NCBI GenBank assembly: GCA_963717955.1
Contig: CAVQXR010000001.1
Location: 2,170,001 to 2,234,000 of the forward strand
DNA length: 64,000 bases
Origin: CAVQXR01 sp963717955
GTDB lineage: Bacteria > Actinomycetota > Thermoleophilia > Gaiellales > Gaiellaceae
Direction of reading: 5' to 3'
This document shows, in pieces, positions 8,678-17,516 of the stretch. Made by a program: the position numbers and the translations under genes. Position 1 is the stretch's first letter. Each line of letters starts with the position of its first letter. The notes beneath the pieces are model-generated. The model saw only the letters and a list, made by a program, of their open reading frames with translations. It made no database searches and had not been told where the DNA came from.

Positions 8678-9685
8678 TCAGCCGTCGTGCGGCGTGGCCT
8701 TGCCCGCCTGCGGTGCGGCGGCGAGAAGTCGCTCGGCGTCGTCGACGATGCGCGAGATCACTTGCCGGACCGGCTCGATCGAGCGAACGAACGAAACGGA
8801 CTCGCCTGCGTACATGGGCATCGCGTCGATCTGACCCTCGACGTCCGCTGAAGGCGGATGCGGGCTGAAGCGCGGAATCGGCTCGAGGGATCCGCCCATG
8901 GGCACGTGGGCCACGACGTCCTCGTTCGATGCCATGGCCGCGTCGATGGACCGCCCGAGGACACGCGCAGGATGTGGGCCGCCGGGCCAGCCGACGGAGA
9001 ACTCGTCCGTGAGAACGCTGTCGGCAGCCTCTGCCGTCAGGAGCGCCTCCTTGTATCGGGGGTGCGCCGCGGATTCCTCGGTCGCCGCGAGCACCGTGCC
9101 GATCCGAACGCCATCGGCGCCAGCGGCCAGCGCTGCCGCAAGCCCCCGGCCGGTGCCGATTCCGCCCGCCGCCAGCACCGGCGTCACATCGCCGACGGCG
9201 TCGAGCACCTCGCAGAGCAATGACCACAGGGTTCGAACTCCGTGCATCCGGCCGCCGCCCTCGACCCCTCGCGCGGCGAGCAGGTCCGCACCACAATCGG
9301 CGGCTGCCCGAGCGTCTTCGACCGAGCCGACCTGCCAGCAGACGAGCGCGCCGGCTGCATGAGCACGACCAACCAGGTGCGAATCGGGCGATCCGTGCCA
9401 GAAGTCGACGACGCGAGCGCGCTCGGCACACGCCGTGATGACCGCCGGATCCTCGATGAAGGGCAGGAGGAAGTTGCCGCCGAACGGTCCCGGCGTGGCC
9501 TCGCGGAGCCGGTCGAGCGATTCGACGATCGCCTCGACCGGATACCCCGAGAGGCCGACCATGCCCAGTGCGCCCGCGTCGACCGCGGCCGCAACGAGAT
9601 CCGGTCCACTCAGAGAGCCCATCGGCGCCTGCTGCACGGGGACGGAGCACCCGACGAGCTCGGTGAAACGCGTAACGATCGCCAC
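8678..9685 (-). CDS. nitronate monooxygenase / 2-nitropropane dioxygenase-like flavoprotein
   Basis: 335 aa TIM-barrel FMN protein with GTG start at 9685. The N-terminus has PVQQAPMGSLSGPDLVAAAVDAG, typical of the family, followed by LVCWQVGSVEDARAAADCGADLL, VLAAGGIGTGRGLAAALAAGADGVRIGT (phosphate-binding end of the barrel) and SFVRSIEPVRQVI. Members oxidise alkyl nitronates such as propionate-3-nitronate, or act as related flavin-dependent enoyl reductases. The usual catalytic His of class I enzymes is not obvious, so substrate is uncertain. The gene is followed immediately, in frame, by a truncated BNR-repeat sequence. Confidence 0.85.
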   Translation of the reverse strand: MAIVTRFTELVGCSVPVQQAPMGSLSGPDLVAAAVDAGALGMVGLSGYPVEAIVESLDRLREATPGPFGGNFLLPFIEDPAVITACAERARVVDFWHGSPDSHLVGRAHAAGALVCWQVGSVEDARAAADCGADLLAARGVEGGGRMHGVRTLWSLLCEVLDAVGDVTPVLAAGGIGTGRGLAAALAAGADGVRIGTVLAATEESAAHPRYKEALLTAEAADSVLTDEFSVGWPGGPHPARVLGRSIDAAMASNEDVVAHVPMGGSLEPIPRFSPHPPSADVEGQIDAMPMYAGESVSFVRSIEPVRQVISRIVDDAERLLAAAPQAGKATPHDG

Positions 9686-10027
9686 GGAGTCTCCCTACGC
9701 GACGAACGTCAGGGTACGACCTGCGGGGGACCGTGTCAACGACGACGGTGCCCCGCACCCGCCGATCGGCGAGACGCGTCGTCTACGCCTGCACGGCCGG
9801 CTTCGGGTTGAAGCCGGCCAGCGGGATGCCGAACCCCGTTGAGCGCGCCCCGCCCGCGACGGCACAGGATCCACCGCTCTGCGGGCCCTGCCTTCGGTTC
9901 GCACCTGCCACGCACGCTGGCCAGCAGCCACCCTTCCGAGCCCCGCTCCGCTATGAAGGCCCCACGGCGCGGTTCGCCTCTTGCGCCCCGCGCCTGACTC
10001 CGGAGTACCGGTTCCAGGAATTGGCCC
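9686..10027. other. 342-bp stretch without a gene, holding a copy of the gltD-fusion 3' end
   Basis: No credible ORF. Positions 9783-9831 repeat 19632-19680 with two mismatches in 49 bases. On the minus strand both read GIPLAGFNPK(P/L)AVQA and a stop, the C-terminus of the GltD fusion protein at 19.6 kb. The copy forms a cleaner hairpin (CCGGCTTC, loop, GAAGCCGG). The rest (9840-10027) has nothing I recognise. Confidence 0.6.
9783..9831 (-). repeat. 49-bp near-copy of the 3' end of the gltD-fusion gene
   Basis: Matches 19632-19680 at 47 of 49 positions by eye, then diverges abruptly on both sides. It contains an 8-bp inverted repeat around GGGTT. It is either the last remnant of a lost second copy of the gene or a hairpin unit shared by both loci. 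Confidence 0.75.
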
Positions 10028-10436
10028 GTGCACGACACGGAGATCGTCGGGCGAGACGAGGAGCTTCGAGTCGTCTCCTCGTTCCTCGAGCAGAGCCCTG
10101 CGACCGGTGCGCTTCTGATCGAGGGCGGCCCAGGGATCGGCAAGACCACCCTCTGGCGCTTCGGAGTGAAGCATGCCGTGGAGCACGGCTGGCAGGTGCT
10201 CACCGCCGGACCGGCCGCTTCAGAGGCGCGGCTCGCGTTCGCTGCGATCGGCGATCTCCTCGGCGGATCTGTCCACCAGGTCGTCTCTCGGCTTGCGCCA
10301 CCGCAGCAGCACGCGCTCGAGGTGGCGCTGCTCCTCGAGGCCGTGCGGGGGCGTCCGCCCGAGAAGCGCGCAGTCGCTGTTGCAGTACTCGAGGCGCTTC
10401 GCGCGCTTGCCGAGGAGCGTCCGGAAACCACCGCAC
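10028..10436 (+). pseudogene. N-terminal fragment of a MalT/LAL-type LuxR regulator ATPase
   Basis: GTG start, then VGRDEELRVVSSFLEQ and a Walker A motif GGPGIGKTTLW, SEARLAFAAIGDLLGGSV and ALEVALLLEAVRGRPPEKRAVAVAVLEALRALAEERP. This is the beginning of the same protein family as the intact 943-residue regulator at 11.1-14.0 kb, but homology stops near 10436, before Walker B, and the frame runs into unrelated sequence. No HTH domain remains. It faces a second decayed paralogue on the other strand, so the two remnants collide tail to tail. Confidence 0.75.
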
Positions 10437-10690
10437 TTCGGCCGAACGCCCGGGCGAGCGTTGGCCGCTGTCGGGGCGGCGAGTCACCCGCGGCACGGCC
10501 TGCCTCGAGCAGGGTGACGGTGGGAGGGCGCGCGCCCGCAGCGCGCTCAGCACGCCCGCCGACACCGTGCCTGGATCCGCTCGGCCCCCCTCAGCCTCCC
10601 TGCGCAGCAGCGCCACCTCCAGCGCAGCAGCCTGCGGTGCCGCTAGCTCGGCGACGACCTCTTCCAGCACACTGGCCAGCAGGTCACCGA

Positions 10691-10885
10691 GTGCGCCTCC
10701 TCGTAACGTTGCGCTGGAAGCCCAGCGGGATGTAGGGGCGGGACCTGTCCCGCCCGGAACCACCGGGAGCACAGGAAAGGCCGAGGGTTGCGGGCCGGAC
10801 AGGTCCGGCCCCTACACCCCGATCCAGCGGTCCCGGGCGGACCTTCCGCCAGCGGGTTCCGGTCAAACGTTCTGAGAAGGTGCAC
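10691..10885. mobile_element. 195-bp non-autonomous element with IS630/Tc1-type signature (MITE)
   Basis: Terminal inverted repeats GTGCGCCTCCTCGTAACGTT (10691-10710) and the complement of GTGCACCTTCTCAGAACGTT (10866-10885) match at 16 of 20 positions. The host gene before insertion can be reconstructed as GGACTAGGTGAC by comparison with the intact paralogue. One side still reads CTAG and the other CGAG, consistent with TA duplication at a CTAG target (IS630-type) plus one later substitution. There is no transposase inside. The centre holds the inverted GTAGGGGC repeats. Confidence 0.65.
10731..10812. repeat. inverted pair of GTAGGGGCGGG-type palindromic repeats
   Basis: TGTAGGGGCGGGACCTGTCC near 10731 is mirrored by GGACAGGTCCGGCCCCTACA ending near 10812, and each half is itself a palindrome around the GGACCTGTCC core. 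A third, single copy lies at 19604-19629 next to the gltD-fusion stop. These look like dispersed REP-like hairpins. Confidence 0.7.
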
Positions 10886-11121
10886 TAGTCCCGAGAACGC
10901 GAGCGCCGCCTCCGCCGCGGCCGGCCAGCCATCAACACCGTAGCGCCCCCTCGGACGCCGCGGCGACCGCCTCGTGCCACAACGTCGTCTTGCCGATTCC
11001 CGCCTCCCCCTCCAACACAAGCGCCCCGAACCCCTCCCCGGCCCCAAACGCCCGCACCACAGCCAGTTCGTCCTCCCGGCCCACCACGTCAAGCTGGCCG
11101 CTCACCGATCGCACCACAGCA

Positions 11122-13953
11122 TCATTCGCCGCCAGGCTTGAAGCGCGCTGCGAGCTCGGTGCGTGAGCGCACGCCGAGCTTCGTGTAGATCCTGGTGAGG
11201 TTGCCCTCGACGGTGCGGGAGGTGATATAGAGCTCGGCGGCGACCTGCTTGTTCGTCTTGCCCTGCGCCACCAGCGAAGCGATCTGCTGCTCCGAAGGCG
11301 TCAGGGCACGGTCGGTCGGGGCACGGCCGCCGATCCGAGCCAGCTCGTCACGGGTACGTTCGGCGAAGACGCGGGCACCCAGCTCCTCGAAGATCGCCAA
11401 CGCCGCCTGCAGACGCTCGCGCGCCTCGCGCTTCCGTTTCGCTCGGCGCAGCGCGACGCCGTAATGCAGTAGCGTGCGGCCACGCTCGAACGCGCCAGGG
11501 GCGCACCGGTGCTCGTGCGGGGCCATTGTGGCGCGATCGGTGAGGCTCCTGGAGCTGTCATGGTGGGCGAGGGCCTCCTCTAGCGCGGCCAGAGCGGCGG
11601 CGTGTCGGCCCTCTCGTCCTGCGACGAGGCCCCGGCATCTGGCCGCTGCCCCCAGGGCGGTCGCCCGCTGGGTTGCGTCGGCAAGCTCCTGCAGGAATCG
11701 GAGCAGCTCCTTCGCCTCGGAGATGCGCTCGATCGCGACCAGCGCTTCGATCTCGTCCTGAAGGAACCGCATCGCGCCGGGCTCTCGGATTCCGGCAGCC
11801 CGCATCTCGTCCGAGAGGGGAGCGAGATGACGATGGGCTTCCGACTGCTGACCGAGCGAGAGCTCGAGGAACCCGAGCGCCGCGAGGGCGATCCTGCGGG
11901 CCAGCACGGCCCCGGAGCGCTCTGCCAGCTCGATTGCCTCTTCGCCTGCCAAGCGGGCCGAATCCGTCGAACCCAGATGGGCGTCCGCAAACGCCTTCGC
12001 AGCCAGCATCATCGCCTGATTCGCGGTCTGACCCGCCTGAAGCGCGATCTCATGGCCAAGCCCGACGTCATGCAGGGCGGCCTGCCACATTCCCGCATGG
12101 CACTTGACCTCGGCGCTGCGGGCGAGTGCCCACACGTGAGAGACCTCGTCGCCGTACTCCTCCGCGAGAACCTGAACACGTTCCAGGCCTGCCATCGCCG
12201 CGGGCAGCTCGTCTGTCCAGGAGAGCATCGAGGCGAGATAATCGCTCGGCCAACGGTCGGGCGGGAGCGCAGCCATGGCAGGCTCGAGCGTGAGCGCGCG
12301 GTCGATGAGCTCCCCAGGCCAGGCTCCACCGAGGAGGAACTCGCTCTTCGCCTGCAGAGCAAGGGCCTCCGCGAGGACGGCCGCGTCGTCGACACGCTCC
12401 GCGAGACGGACCGCGGCTTGTGCGTGCGCGAGCGTCGCTGGGACGTCCGTGCGGAGAAGGTCGAGATTCAGAGCTAGGTGAAGCTCGATCTGGGCGCGTA
12501 AGTCGAAGTCCTCATCGACTTCGAGCGACGCCTCCCGAAGAAGATCGACGGACGATCTCCAGTCGAGGCCGTTGAAGTGAACCCGAGCGAGAGACGTCAG
12601 GATCTCGGCTCGCGGCCGGCCGCTGGGAGATCCTGCGAGGATACCCTCGAGCACCGTTCGCGCCCGCGGCGTATCGCCGCTTTCCATCGCGTACTCGGCC
12701 TCTTGGAGGCCGCGCCGGCGGCGACCGTCGTGGTCCCCGGCAGGCGTCAGCGACGCCGCCGCCGCCGTCAACTCGGCCGCGGCCGCCGTGGCACCGCGCG
12801 CTGCCGCTGCGTGGGCCCCCGCTTCGATCTCTGCAGCGATCGGGGCGTCGGGCCGGGTTGTGGCGAGGGCGAGGTGGTGCGCGCGCTGCTCGGGCTCCCC
12901 GATCAGGTCGGCCAGCTGTGCGTGGAGCTGCACGCGCCGGCGCGGCCCGATCGTCGCCGCCATCCCTTCCGCGAGAAGCGGGTGCGTGAAGCGGACGCTG
13001 CCGCCGCTGATCTCGATCACCCCGGCGGCGACCGCCTCATCGAGCCGCTCGCCCACCCGAGCCGGCTGAGGCGACAACGCCTCGAGCAGATCCACGGCGG
13101 GATCGGCAACCAGCGCGGCCGGCTCGAGCAGCCGCCGCACCGCTGTCGGTAGGCGGCCGAGCCGCTCCCTGGTCAAACCCTCCAGGGAGGGCGGCAGCGC
13201 AAACCCCGCCCTCGGATCCTCCGGTAGCGAGCGCACCAGCTCGAGCGCGTAGAACGGATTCCCACCCGCCAGCTCGTGCACGTGCTGCAGGACCGGCCTC
13301 GGCAAGGTACGGCCCAGATGCAGCCGGATCGCCCGGTGCAGCGCTCCCATGCTCAGCGGCGCGACCGGGACACGCGTCACCACCTCCGGCGAGAGGTTCT
13401 CCAGGAGCACAGAAGGCGGCAGCACGGGGTCGAGCCGCAGCGAGGTGACCAGCCGCACTGGCTCCTCCCCGAGTCTCCGCAGCGCGTACACAAGCGCGGC
13501 CGCCGAGCCGCTATCCAACCACTGAACGTCATCCACGGCCACCACGAGCGGGCTCCCGCGAGCCAGCGTCCGCAGCGCGCTCAGCACAGCCGCCGACACC
13601 GTGCGTGCATCCGCCGGGCGCCCCTCAGCCTCCCGGCGCAACAACGCCACCTCCAACGCCGCGGCCTGCGGCGCTGGCAGCTCGGCCACGACCTCGTCCA
13701 GCACCCCGGCCAGCAGATCACCAAGACCCGCGAACGCAAGCCTCGCCTCCGCCGCCGCCGGCCGCGCGACCAGCACCCTGGCGCCTCCCTCCGAGGCCAG
13801 CGCGACTGCCTCACGCCACAGCGTCGTCTTCCCGATCCCCGCCTCGCCCTCCAGCACAAGCGCCGCGAACCCCTCCCGGGCCGCAAACTCGCGCACCAGC
13901 CCGAGCTCCTCCTCGCGCCCCACCACCTCCAGCGGCCCGCTCACCGACGGCAC
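11122..13953 (-). CDS. large ATP-binding LuxR-family transcriptional regulator (MalT/LAL type)
   Basis: 943 aa from a GTG at 13953; a longer start at 14043 adds 30 atypical residues. N-terminal STAND-type ATPase: VGREEELGLV, Walker A GEAGIGKTT (about residues 36-44) and Walker B LVVAVDDVQWLDSG (about 140), followed by a winged-helix/TPR-like middle with many leucine-rich helices, and a C-terminal LuxR HTH: LTPSEQQIASLVAQGKTNKQ, then TSRTVEGNLTRIYTKLGVRSRTELAARF. Such proteins sense a ligand, use ATP to oligomerise and activate transcription. The target is unknown; the plus-strand secreted-protein genes starting at 14.3 kb are divergent and are candidates. Decayed paralogues follow it directly. 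Confidence 0.9.
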   Translation of the reverse strand: MPSVSGPLEVVGREEELGLVREFAAREGFAALVLEGEAGIGKTTLWREAVALASEGGARVLVARPAAAEARLAFAGLGDLLAGVLDEVVAELPAPQAAALEVALLRREAEGRPADARTVSAAVLSALRTLARGSPLVVAVDDVQWLDSGSAAALVYALRRLGEEPVRLVTSLRLDPVLPPSVLLENLSPEVVTRVPVAPLSMGALHRAIRLHLGRTLPRPVLQHVHELAGGNPFYALELVRSLPEDPRAGFALPPSLEGLTRERLGRLPTAVRRLLEPAALVADPAVDLLEALSPQPARVGERLDEAVAAGVIEISGGSVRFTHPLLAEGMAATIGPRRRVQLHAQLADLIGEPEQRAHHLALATTRPDAPIAAEIEAGAHAAAARGATAAAAELTAAAASLTPAGDHDGRRRRGLQEAEYAMESGDTPRARTVLEGILAGSPSGRPRAEILTSLARVHFNGLDWRSSVDLLREASLEVDEDFDLRAQIELHLALNLDLLRTDVPATLAHAQAAVRLAERVDDAAVLAEALALQAKSEFLLGGAWPGELIDRALTLEPAMAALPPDRWPSDYLASMLSWTDELPAAMAGLERVQVLAEEYGDEVSHVWALARSAEVKCHAGMWQAALHDVGLGHEIALQAGQTANQAMMLAAKAFADAHLGSTDSARLAGEEAIELAERSGAVLARRIALAALGFLELSLGQQSEAHRHLAPLSDEMRAAGIREPGAMRFLQDEIEALVAIERISEAKELLRFLQELADATQRATALGAAARCRGLVAGREGRHAAALAALEEALAHHDSSRSLTDRATMAPHEHRCAPGAFERGRTLLHYGVALRRAKRKREARERLQAALAIFEELGARVFAERTRDELARIGGRAPTDRALTPSEQQIASLVAQGKTNKQVAAELYITSRTVEGNLTRIYTKLGVRSRTELAARFKPGGE

Positions 13954-14329
13954 CAGGTCGGCGGGAGCACAGGCGCCGGGAGCGTCCGCCGCCCGGGCGC
14001 GCCACGCGGAGCGGGGCAGCCGACCGCTACGTCGTACGCACAAGGGGTCCGGAGCTGCACGGCCTCGTCCCGGCGCGAACGTAGCACGTGCGAGCGCAGG
14101 GGGCCAGCTCGATTACGCGACCGCGGACCCCTGTCCTCCTCGCTGCGCACGCAGACGAGTTGGACGGTGTCCGTGTGCGGCAACTCGAGGCGCACGCCAA
14201 GACGACGCCAATGTTTGGCCAACGTTATCCCCACGGTCCCGCGGTAGAACCACCTACATGAGCGGGGTCAAAGTGCGGGGGTTTCCACCTTTCGGCGCTG
14301 CCGCGGTCGGCGTAGCGTCGGAGGTGGCA
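13954..14329. other. 376-bp divergent intergenic region
   Basis: Lies between the LuxR regulator (minus) and the DUF4242-like gene (plus), so it should hold both promoters. An ATG at 14258 would extend the DUF4242-like protein by 24 residues but has no ribosome-binding site. A perfect 8-bp palindrome TTGGCCAA occurs near 14214. I see no further feature. Confidence 0.4.
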
Positions 14330-14635
14330 ATGGCCCGCTACGTCGTCGAGGTCTACCGGCCCAGCTCGGGCGTCGAGACCCTACAGGGGGTCGCCGAGCG
14401 GCTAGCCGCCAGCGCCCGGCAGCTGAGCCAGGAAGGCACCGCTGTCTCCTACCTGGACACGATCTTCCTGCCCACCGACGAGACCTGCCTGCACCTGGTC
14501 GAGGCGGTCCGCGAGGCGGACGTGCGGGCCGTCGCCACCCGGGCCGGGATCGACGTCGACCGCGTCGTCCCCGCCGAACAGATCGAACCATGCGGCCCTA
14601 GCTCTCCAACCACTACCCGAGAGGAAGGCCGCTGA
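14330..14635 (+). CDS. DUF4242-like small protein (SCO4226 nickel-binding type)
   Basis: 101 aa; ATG at 14330 preceded by GGAGGT. The sequence MARYVVEVYRPSSG, AASARQLSQEGTAVSYLDTI and FLPTDETCLHLVEA matches the ferredoxin-like DUF4242 family, which includes the nickel-binding Streptomyces protein SCO4226. Family members are small and often lie beside regulators; physiological function is unclear. The conserved C and H (DETCLHL) are present. The stop overlaps the start of the next small ORF (TGATG). Confidence 0.75.
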   Translation: MARYVVEVYRPSSGVETLQGVAERLAASARQLSQEGTAVSYLDTIFLPTDETCLHLVEAVREADVRAVATRAGIDVDRVVPAEQIEPCGPSSPTTTREEGR

Positions 14636-14778
14636 TGGACAAGCGAATCATGCAGCTCCAGCTCCTCAACCCGCACACGCGCGTGTTCGCCATGGCCGCA
14701 AGGCGGTCGAGCGGGCCCGTGAGGCCTGTCGAGGCGACCGAGGGCTCAGTCGCGCCGCCCGAGACGGCAAGCAGATGA
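14635..14778 (+). CDS. possible 47-residue hypothetical protein, coupled to DUF4242-like gene
   Basis: ATG at 14635 shares a base with the TGA of the preceding gene (TGATG), the arrangement of translationally coupled genes; it reads MDKRIMQLQLLNPHTRVFAM and continues to TGA at 14776. I do not recognise it and it is short enough to be chance. A frameshifted C-terminal piece of the upstream protein is another possibility. Confidence 0.3.
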   Translation: MDKRIMQLQLLNPHTRVFAMAARRSSGPVRPVEATEGSVAPPETASR

Positions 14779-14807
14779 TCACCGCAACCGACTTCGGGAG
14801 GAATCAC

Positions 14808-17375
14808 ATGAAACCGAAACGACTGGCCTTCTTGGGAGCTATCGCGGTTGCCGTCGCCCTGGCAGCGGCCGGTAGCGCACTCGCGGCGGGGCCCACGCCG
14901 CAGTTCGATTCCGTTCATGCCTACGGCGTTGGCGTGAGCCCTCACGATGTCGCGATCGGCGACTTGGACCTCGACGGCACCAACGACCTGGTCGTCGTCA
15001 ATGCCGGTTCGGACACCGTATCCGTGCTGTTGCTGGACCCGGACGGCTCCGTACGACTCCACGTCGACTACCCGGCCGGAGACTCGCCACGCTCGGTCGC
15101 CATCGGCGATCTGGACGGCGATCCATTCCCGGAGCTGGCTGTCGCGAATTACGGGTTCCCGGCGTCCGGGAGCGTCACGGTGCTCGACACCGCTGGCGGC
15201 GGCCTGTTTACGTCGGCTGTCGACTATCCGTTCCCACGTCTATCGTCCAGCGAGGGCATTCATCCCCTCTCGATCGCGATCGGCGACCTGGACGCGGACG
15301 GAGCCTCCGACATCGCCGTCGCAAGCGACTTCCAGACCGTCGCCATCCTCTACCAGCGGGGCATGGCGTTCAACGACGGTCTGACGGTCCTGGAGGGGCT
15401 CTTCAATCCCTCCTCAGTCGCGATCGGCGATGTGAACGGCGACGGCGTGGACGACCTTGCCGCCACCCTCTCGGGCGCGGGCACGGTCGCTGTCTGGCAC
15501 GGTGGCACCGGCGGCCTCACCAAGACCGAGTACGCGACCGGCAGCAACCCGAGCTCGGTGGCGATCGGGGACGTGAGCGGCGACGGGCGGGCGGATCTCG
15601 TGGTCGCCAACAGGTTCCCCCACAACGTCTCCGTTCTGCTCGCGGATCCGGCGGGTGGGTTCCAGCCCAAGTTCGACCTCCCGGCCGGCGGCTCCCCCTG
15701 GTCGGTCGCGATCGGCGACCTGAACGCCGACGGGTTTCCCGAAATCGTGACCGCGAATGCCTCCAATCCCGGTGGCGGCGTTTCGGTGTTGCCGGGGACG
15801 GGCGGCGGAGCGTTCCAGGCCGCGATCGATGTGCCTATCGGAGGAACTCACTACTCCCTCGCCATTGGCGATGTGAACGGGGACTTCGTGCCCGACGTGG
15901 CGACAACGGAGGTGATCGGGGGAGTCGTCGAGGTGCTGCATAACACGACGGTGAATACTCAAGCCGGGTCGAATGTGAGGGTGGTTCCTCCCGATCCAAG
16001 GACAGGAGGCACACCCGTGACGATCACGTTTGCCAACGTGGTCGCCGGCGGCACGACCACGATGGTGTCCTCCCCCACGGGCCCGCCGCCGCCGCCGGGA
16101 TTCCTGGTCCAGGGCTCCTACTACGAGCTGGCGACGACGGCGCAGTTCGATTTCGCCGAGATCTGCTTCGCGTACAGCGGGCCGCCAACGCCGTCGATCG
16201 TGCACTGGGTCGCGGGCATACCGGTGATCGAGCCGATCACGCGGGACACCGGCACCGAGATCTGCGCGGTGGTCACGTCGTTTTCCCCGTTTGCGCTCGT
16301 CGTTCCAGCCGTCGGGGACGACACCACTGCGCCCGTGGTCTCCTGCGGCTCGGCCGACGGCGTCTGGCATGCCGGGGACGTCTCGATCGATTGCACCGCG
16401 CAGGACGACGGTTCCGGTCTCGCCGACCCGGCCGACGCAGCGTTCTCGCTGTCGACCTCCGTCCCCGCAGGCACGGAGGACGGCGACGTCTCGACGGGCT
16501 ACCGCGTGGTGTGCGACGTGGCCGGGAACTGCGCGACCGCAGGACCTATCGCAGGGAACAAGATCGACCGCAAGGCGCCGACGCTCTCGCTCCCGGCCGA
16601 CATGACCGTGAACGCGACCTCACCGGCGGGCGCGACGGTGAGCTTCTCCCCGTCGGCCCTCGATGGCGCCGACCCGGACCCCGCCGTGAGCTGCACCCCG
16701 TCCTCGGGGTCGGTCTTCGCGCTAGGGACGACCACGGTCGAGTGCTCGGCGACCGACCACGTCGGCAACGAGAGCGCTGGCTCGTTCGCGGTCACCGTGC
16801 TCGAGGCCGCCACGCCGACCTGTGACGGCAAGGTCGCGACCATCGTCGGCACACCCGGCCCAACGGAGATCCGGGGCACGAGCGGCAACGACGTGATCGT
16901 CGATCTCGACGGGGACAACATCGTCCGCGGCCGCGGGGGCAGCGACACCGTCTGCACCGGCGACGGGAACGATCAGGTCCACCTCGGCGCCGGCGCCGAC
17001 ACGGTCATCGATACCGGCGGAACCAACACGATCGAGGGCGGCGCCGGCGGGGACGTCATCACGACCGGCACCGGTGCCGACACGGTCAACGCAGGCCTCG
17101 GTGCCGACGCGATCACCGACGCCGGTGGCGACAACACCCTCGAGGGCGGCGCAGGCGCCGACGCCATCACGACGGGCGCGGGCGACGACACGATCAACGC
17201 CGGCGCCGGTGCCGACACGATCAACGCCGGCGAAGGCGACAACACGGTCAACGGCCAGGCCGGCGACGACACCATCACGACCGGCGACGCCAACGACACC
17301 ATCGACGGAGGCCTCGGCTTCGACCGCTGCACCCCCGGCGGCGGTTTCAACGCCGTCAGCCGCTGCGAGGCCTAG
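14808..17375 (+). CDS. secreted FG-GAP beta-propeller protein with HYR and RTX-type C-terminus
   Basis: 855 aa; ATG at 14808 with GGGAGG ten bases upstream. Signal peptide MKPKRLAFLGAIAVAVALAA, cleaved after ALAA. Residues about 40-385 hold seven FG-GAP/VCBS repeats of the form IGD(L/V)(D/N)xDGxxD, with the calcium-binding DxDxDG loops expected of a seven-bladed propeller. A linker follows, then a HYR-like domain (about 580-665; PADMTVNATSPAGATVSFSP, GTTTVECSATDHVGN). The last 170 residues are nonapeptide-like repeats (GADAITTGAGDDTINAGAGA) of RTX character ending in GLGFDRCTPGG. No type I secretion genes are near, so Sec export is most likely. Adhesion or matrix binding is the usual role; not shown here. 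Confidence 0.85.
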   Translation: MKPKRLAFLGAIAVAVALAAAGSALAAGPTPQFDSVHAYGVGVSPHDVAIGDLDLDGTNDLVVVNAGSDTVSVLLLDPDGSVRLHVDYPAGDSPRSVAIGDLDGDPFPELAVANYGFPASGSVTVLDTAGGGLFTSAVDYPFPRLSSSEGIHPLSIAIGDLDADGASDIAVASDFQTVAILYQRGMAFNDGLTVLEGLFNPSSVAIGDVNGDGVDDLAATLSGAGTVAVWHGGTGGLTKTEYATGSNPSSVAIGDVSGDGRADLVVANRFPHNVSVLLADPAGGFQPKFDLPAGGSPWSVAIGDLNADGFPEIVTANASNPGGGVSVLPGTGGGAFQAAIDVPIGGTHYSLAIGDVNGDFVPDVATTEVIGGVVEVLHNTTVNTQAGSNVRVVPPDPRTGGTPVTITFANVVAGGTTTMVSSPTGPPPPPGFLVQGSYYELATTAQFDFAEICFAYSGPPTPSIVHWVAGIPVIEPITRDTGTEICAVVTSFSPFALVVPAVGDDTTAPVVSCGSADGVWHAGDVSIDCTAQDDGSGLADPADAAFSLSTSVPAGTEDGDVSTGYRVVCDVAGNCATAGPIAGNKIDRKAPTLSLPADMTVNATSPAGATVSFSPSALDGADPDPAVSCTPSSGSVFALGTTTVECSATDHVGNESAGSFAVTVLEAATPTCDGKVATIVGTPGPTEIRGTSGNDVIVDLDGDNIVRGRGGSDTVCTGDGNDQVHLGAGADTVIDTGGTNTIEGGAGGDVITTGTGADTVNAGLGADAITDAGGDNTLEGGAGADAITTGAGDDTINAGAGADTINAGEGDNTVNGQAGDDTITTGDANDTIDGGLGFDRCTPGGGFNAVSRCEA

Positions 17376-17390
17376 CAGGCTCCGGGACAC

Positions 17391-17426
17391 GCCGTGGCCG
17401 CGGGAGGTTGCCCCCGCGGCCACGGC
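17391..17426 (+). terminator. strong hairpin terminator
   Basis: GCCGTGGCCGCGGG (17391-17404) pairs perfectly with CCCGCGGCCACGGC (17413-17426) across an 8-base loop, 15 bases after the FG-GAP gene stop. There is no T-run, as is common in high-GC actinobacteria. Confidence 0.7.
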
Positions 17427-17516
17427 TCAACCGGCGCCGACCATGAGAGGAATCGACATTCGCGGAGACACCTGCCCGCACTCGACTCGAACCACGTTCA
17501 CGCAGGAGGAACTGAG

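Larger units (their letters stand above)
10545..11117 (-). pseudogene. decayed LuxR/ATPase regulator paralogue, interrupted by an insertion element
   Basis: GTG at 11117 begins only 4 bases after the stop of the intact regulator and encodes VRSVSGQLDVVGREDELAVV and Walker A GEAGIGKTTLW, closely similar to that gene. The frame is lost near 10935; AAAEAALAFSGL continues in another frame, then a 195-bp element (10691-10885) splits the GLGDLL codons. Homology resumes as GDLLASVLEEVVAELAAPQAAALEVALLRREAEG and ends near 10545. It is a truncated tandem duplicate that cannot make a functional protein. Confidence 0.8.
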
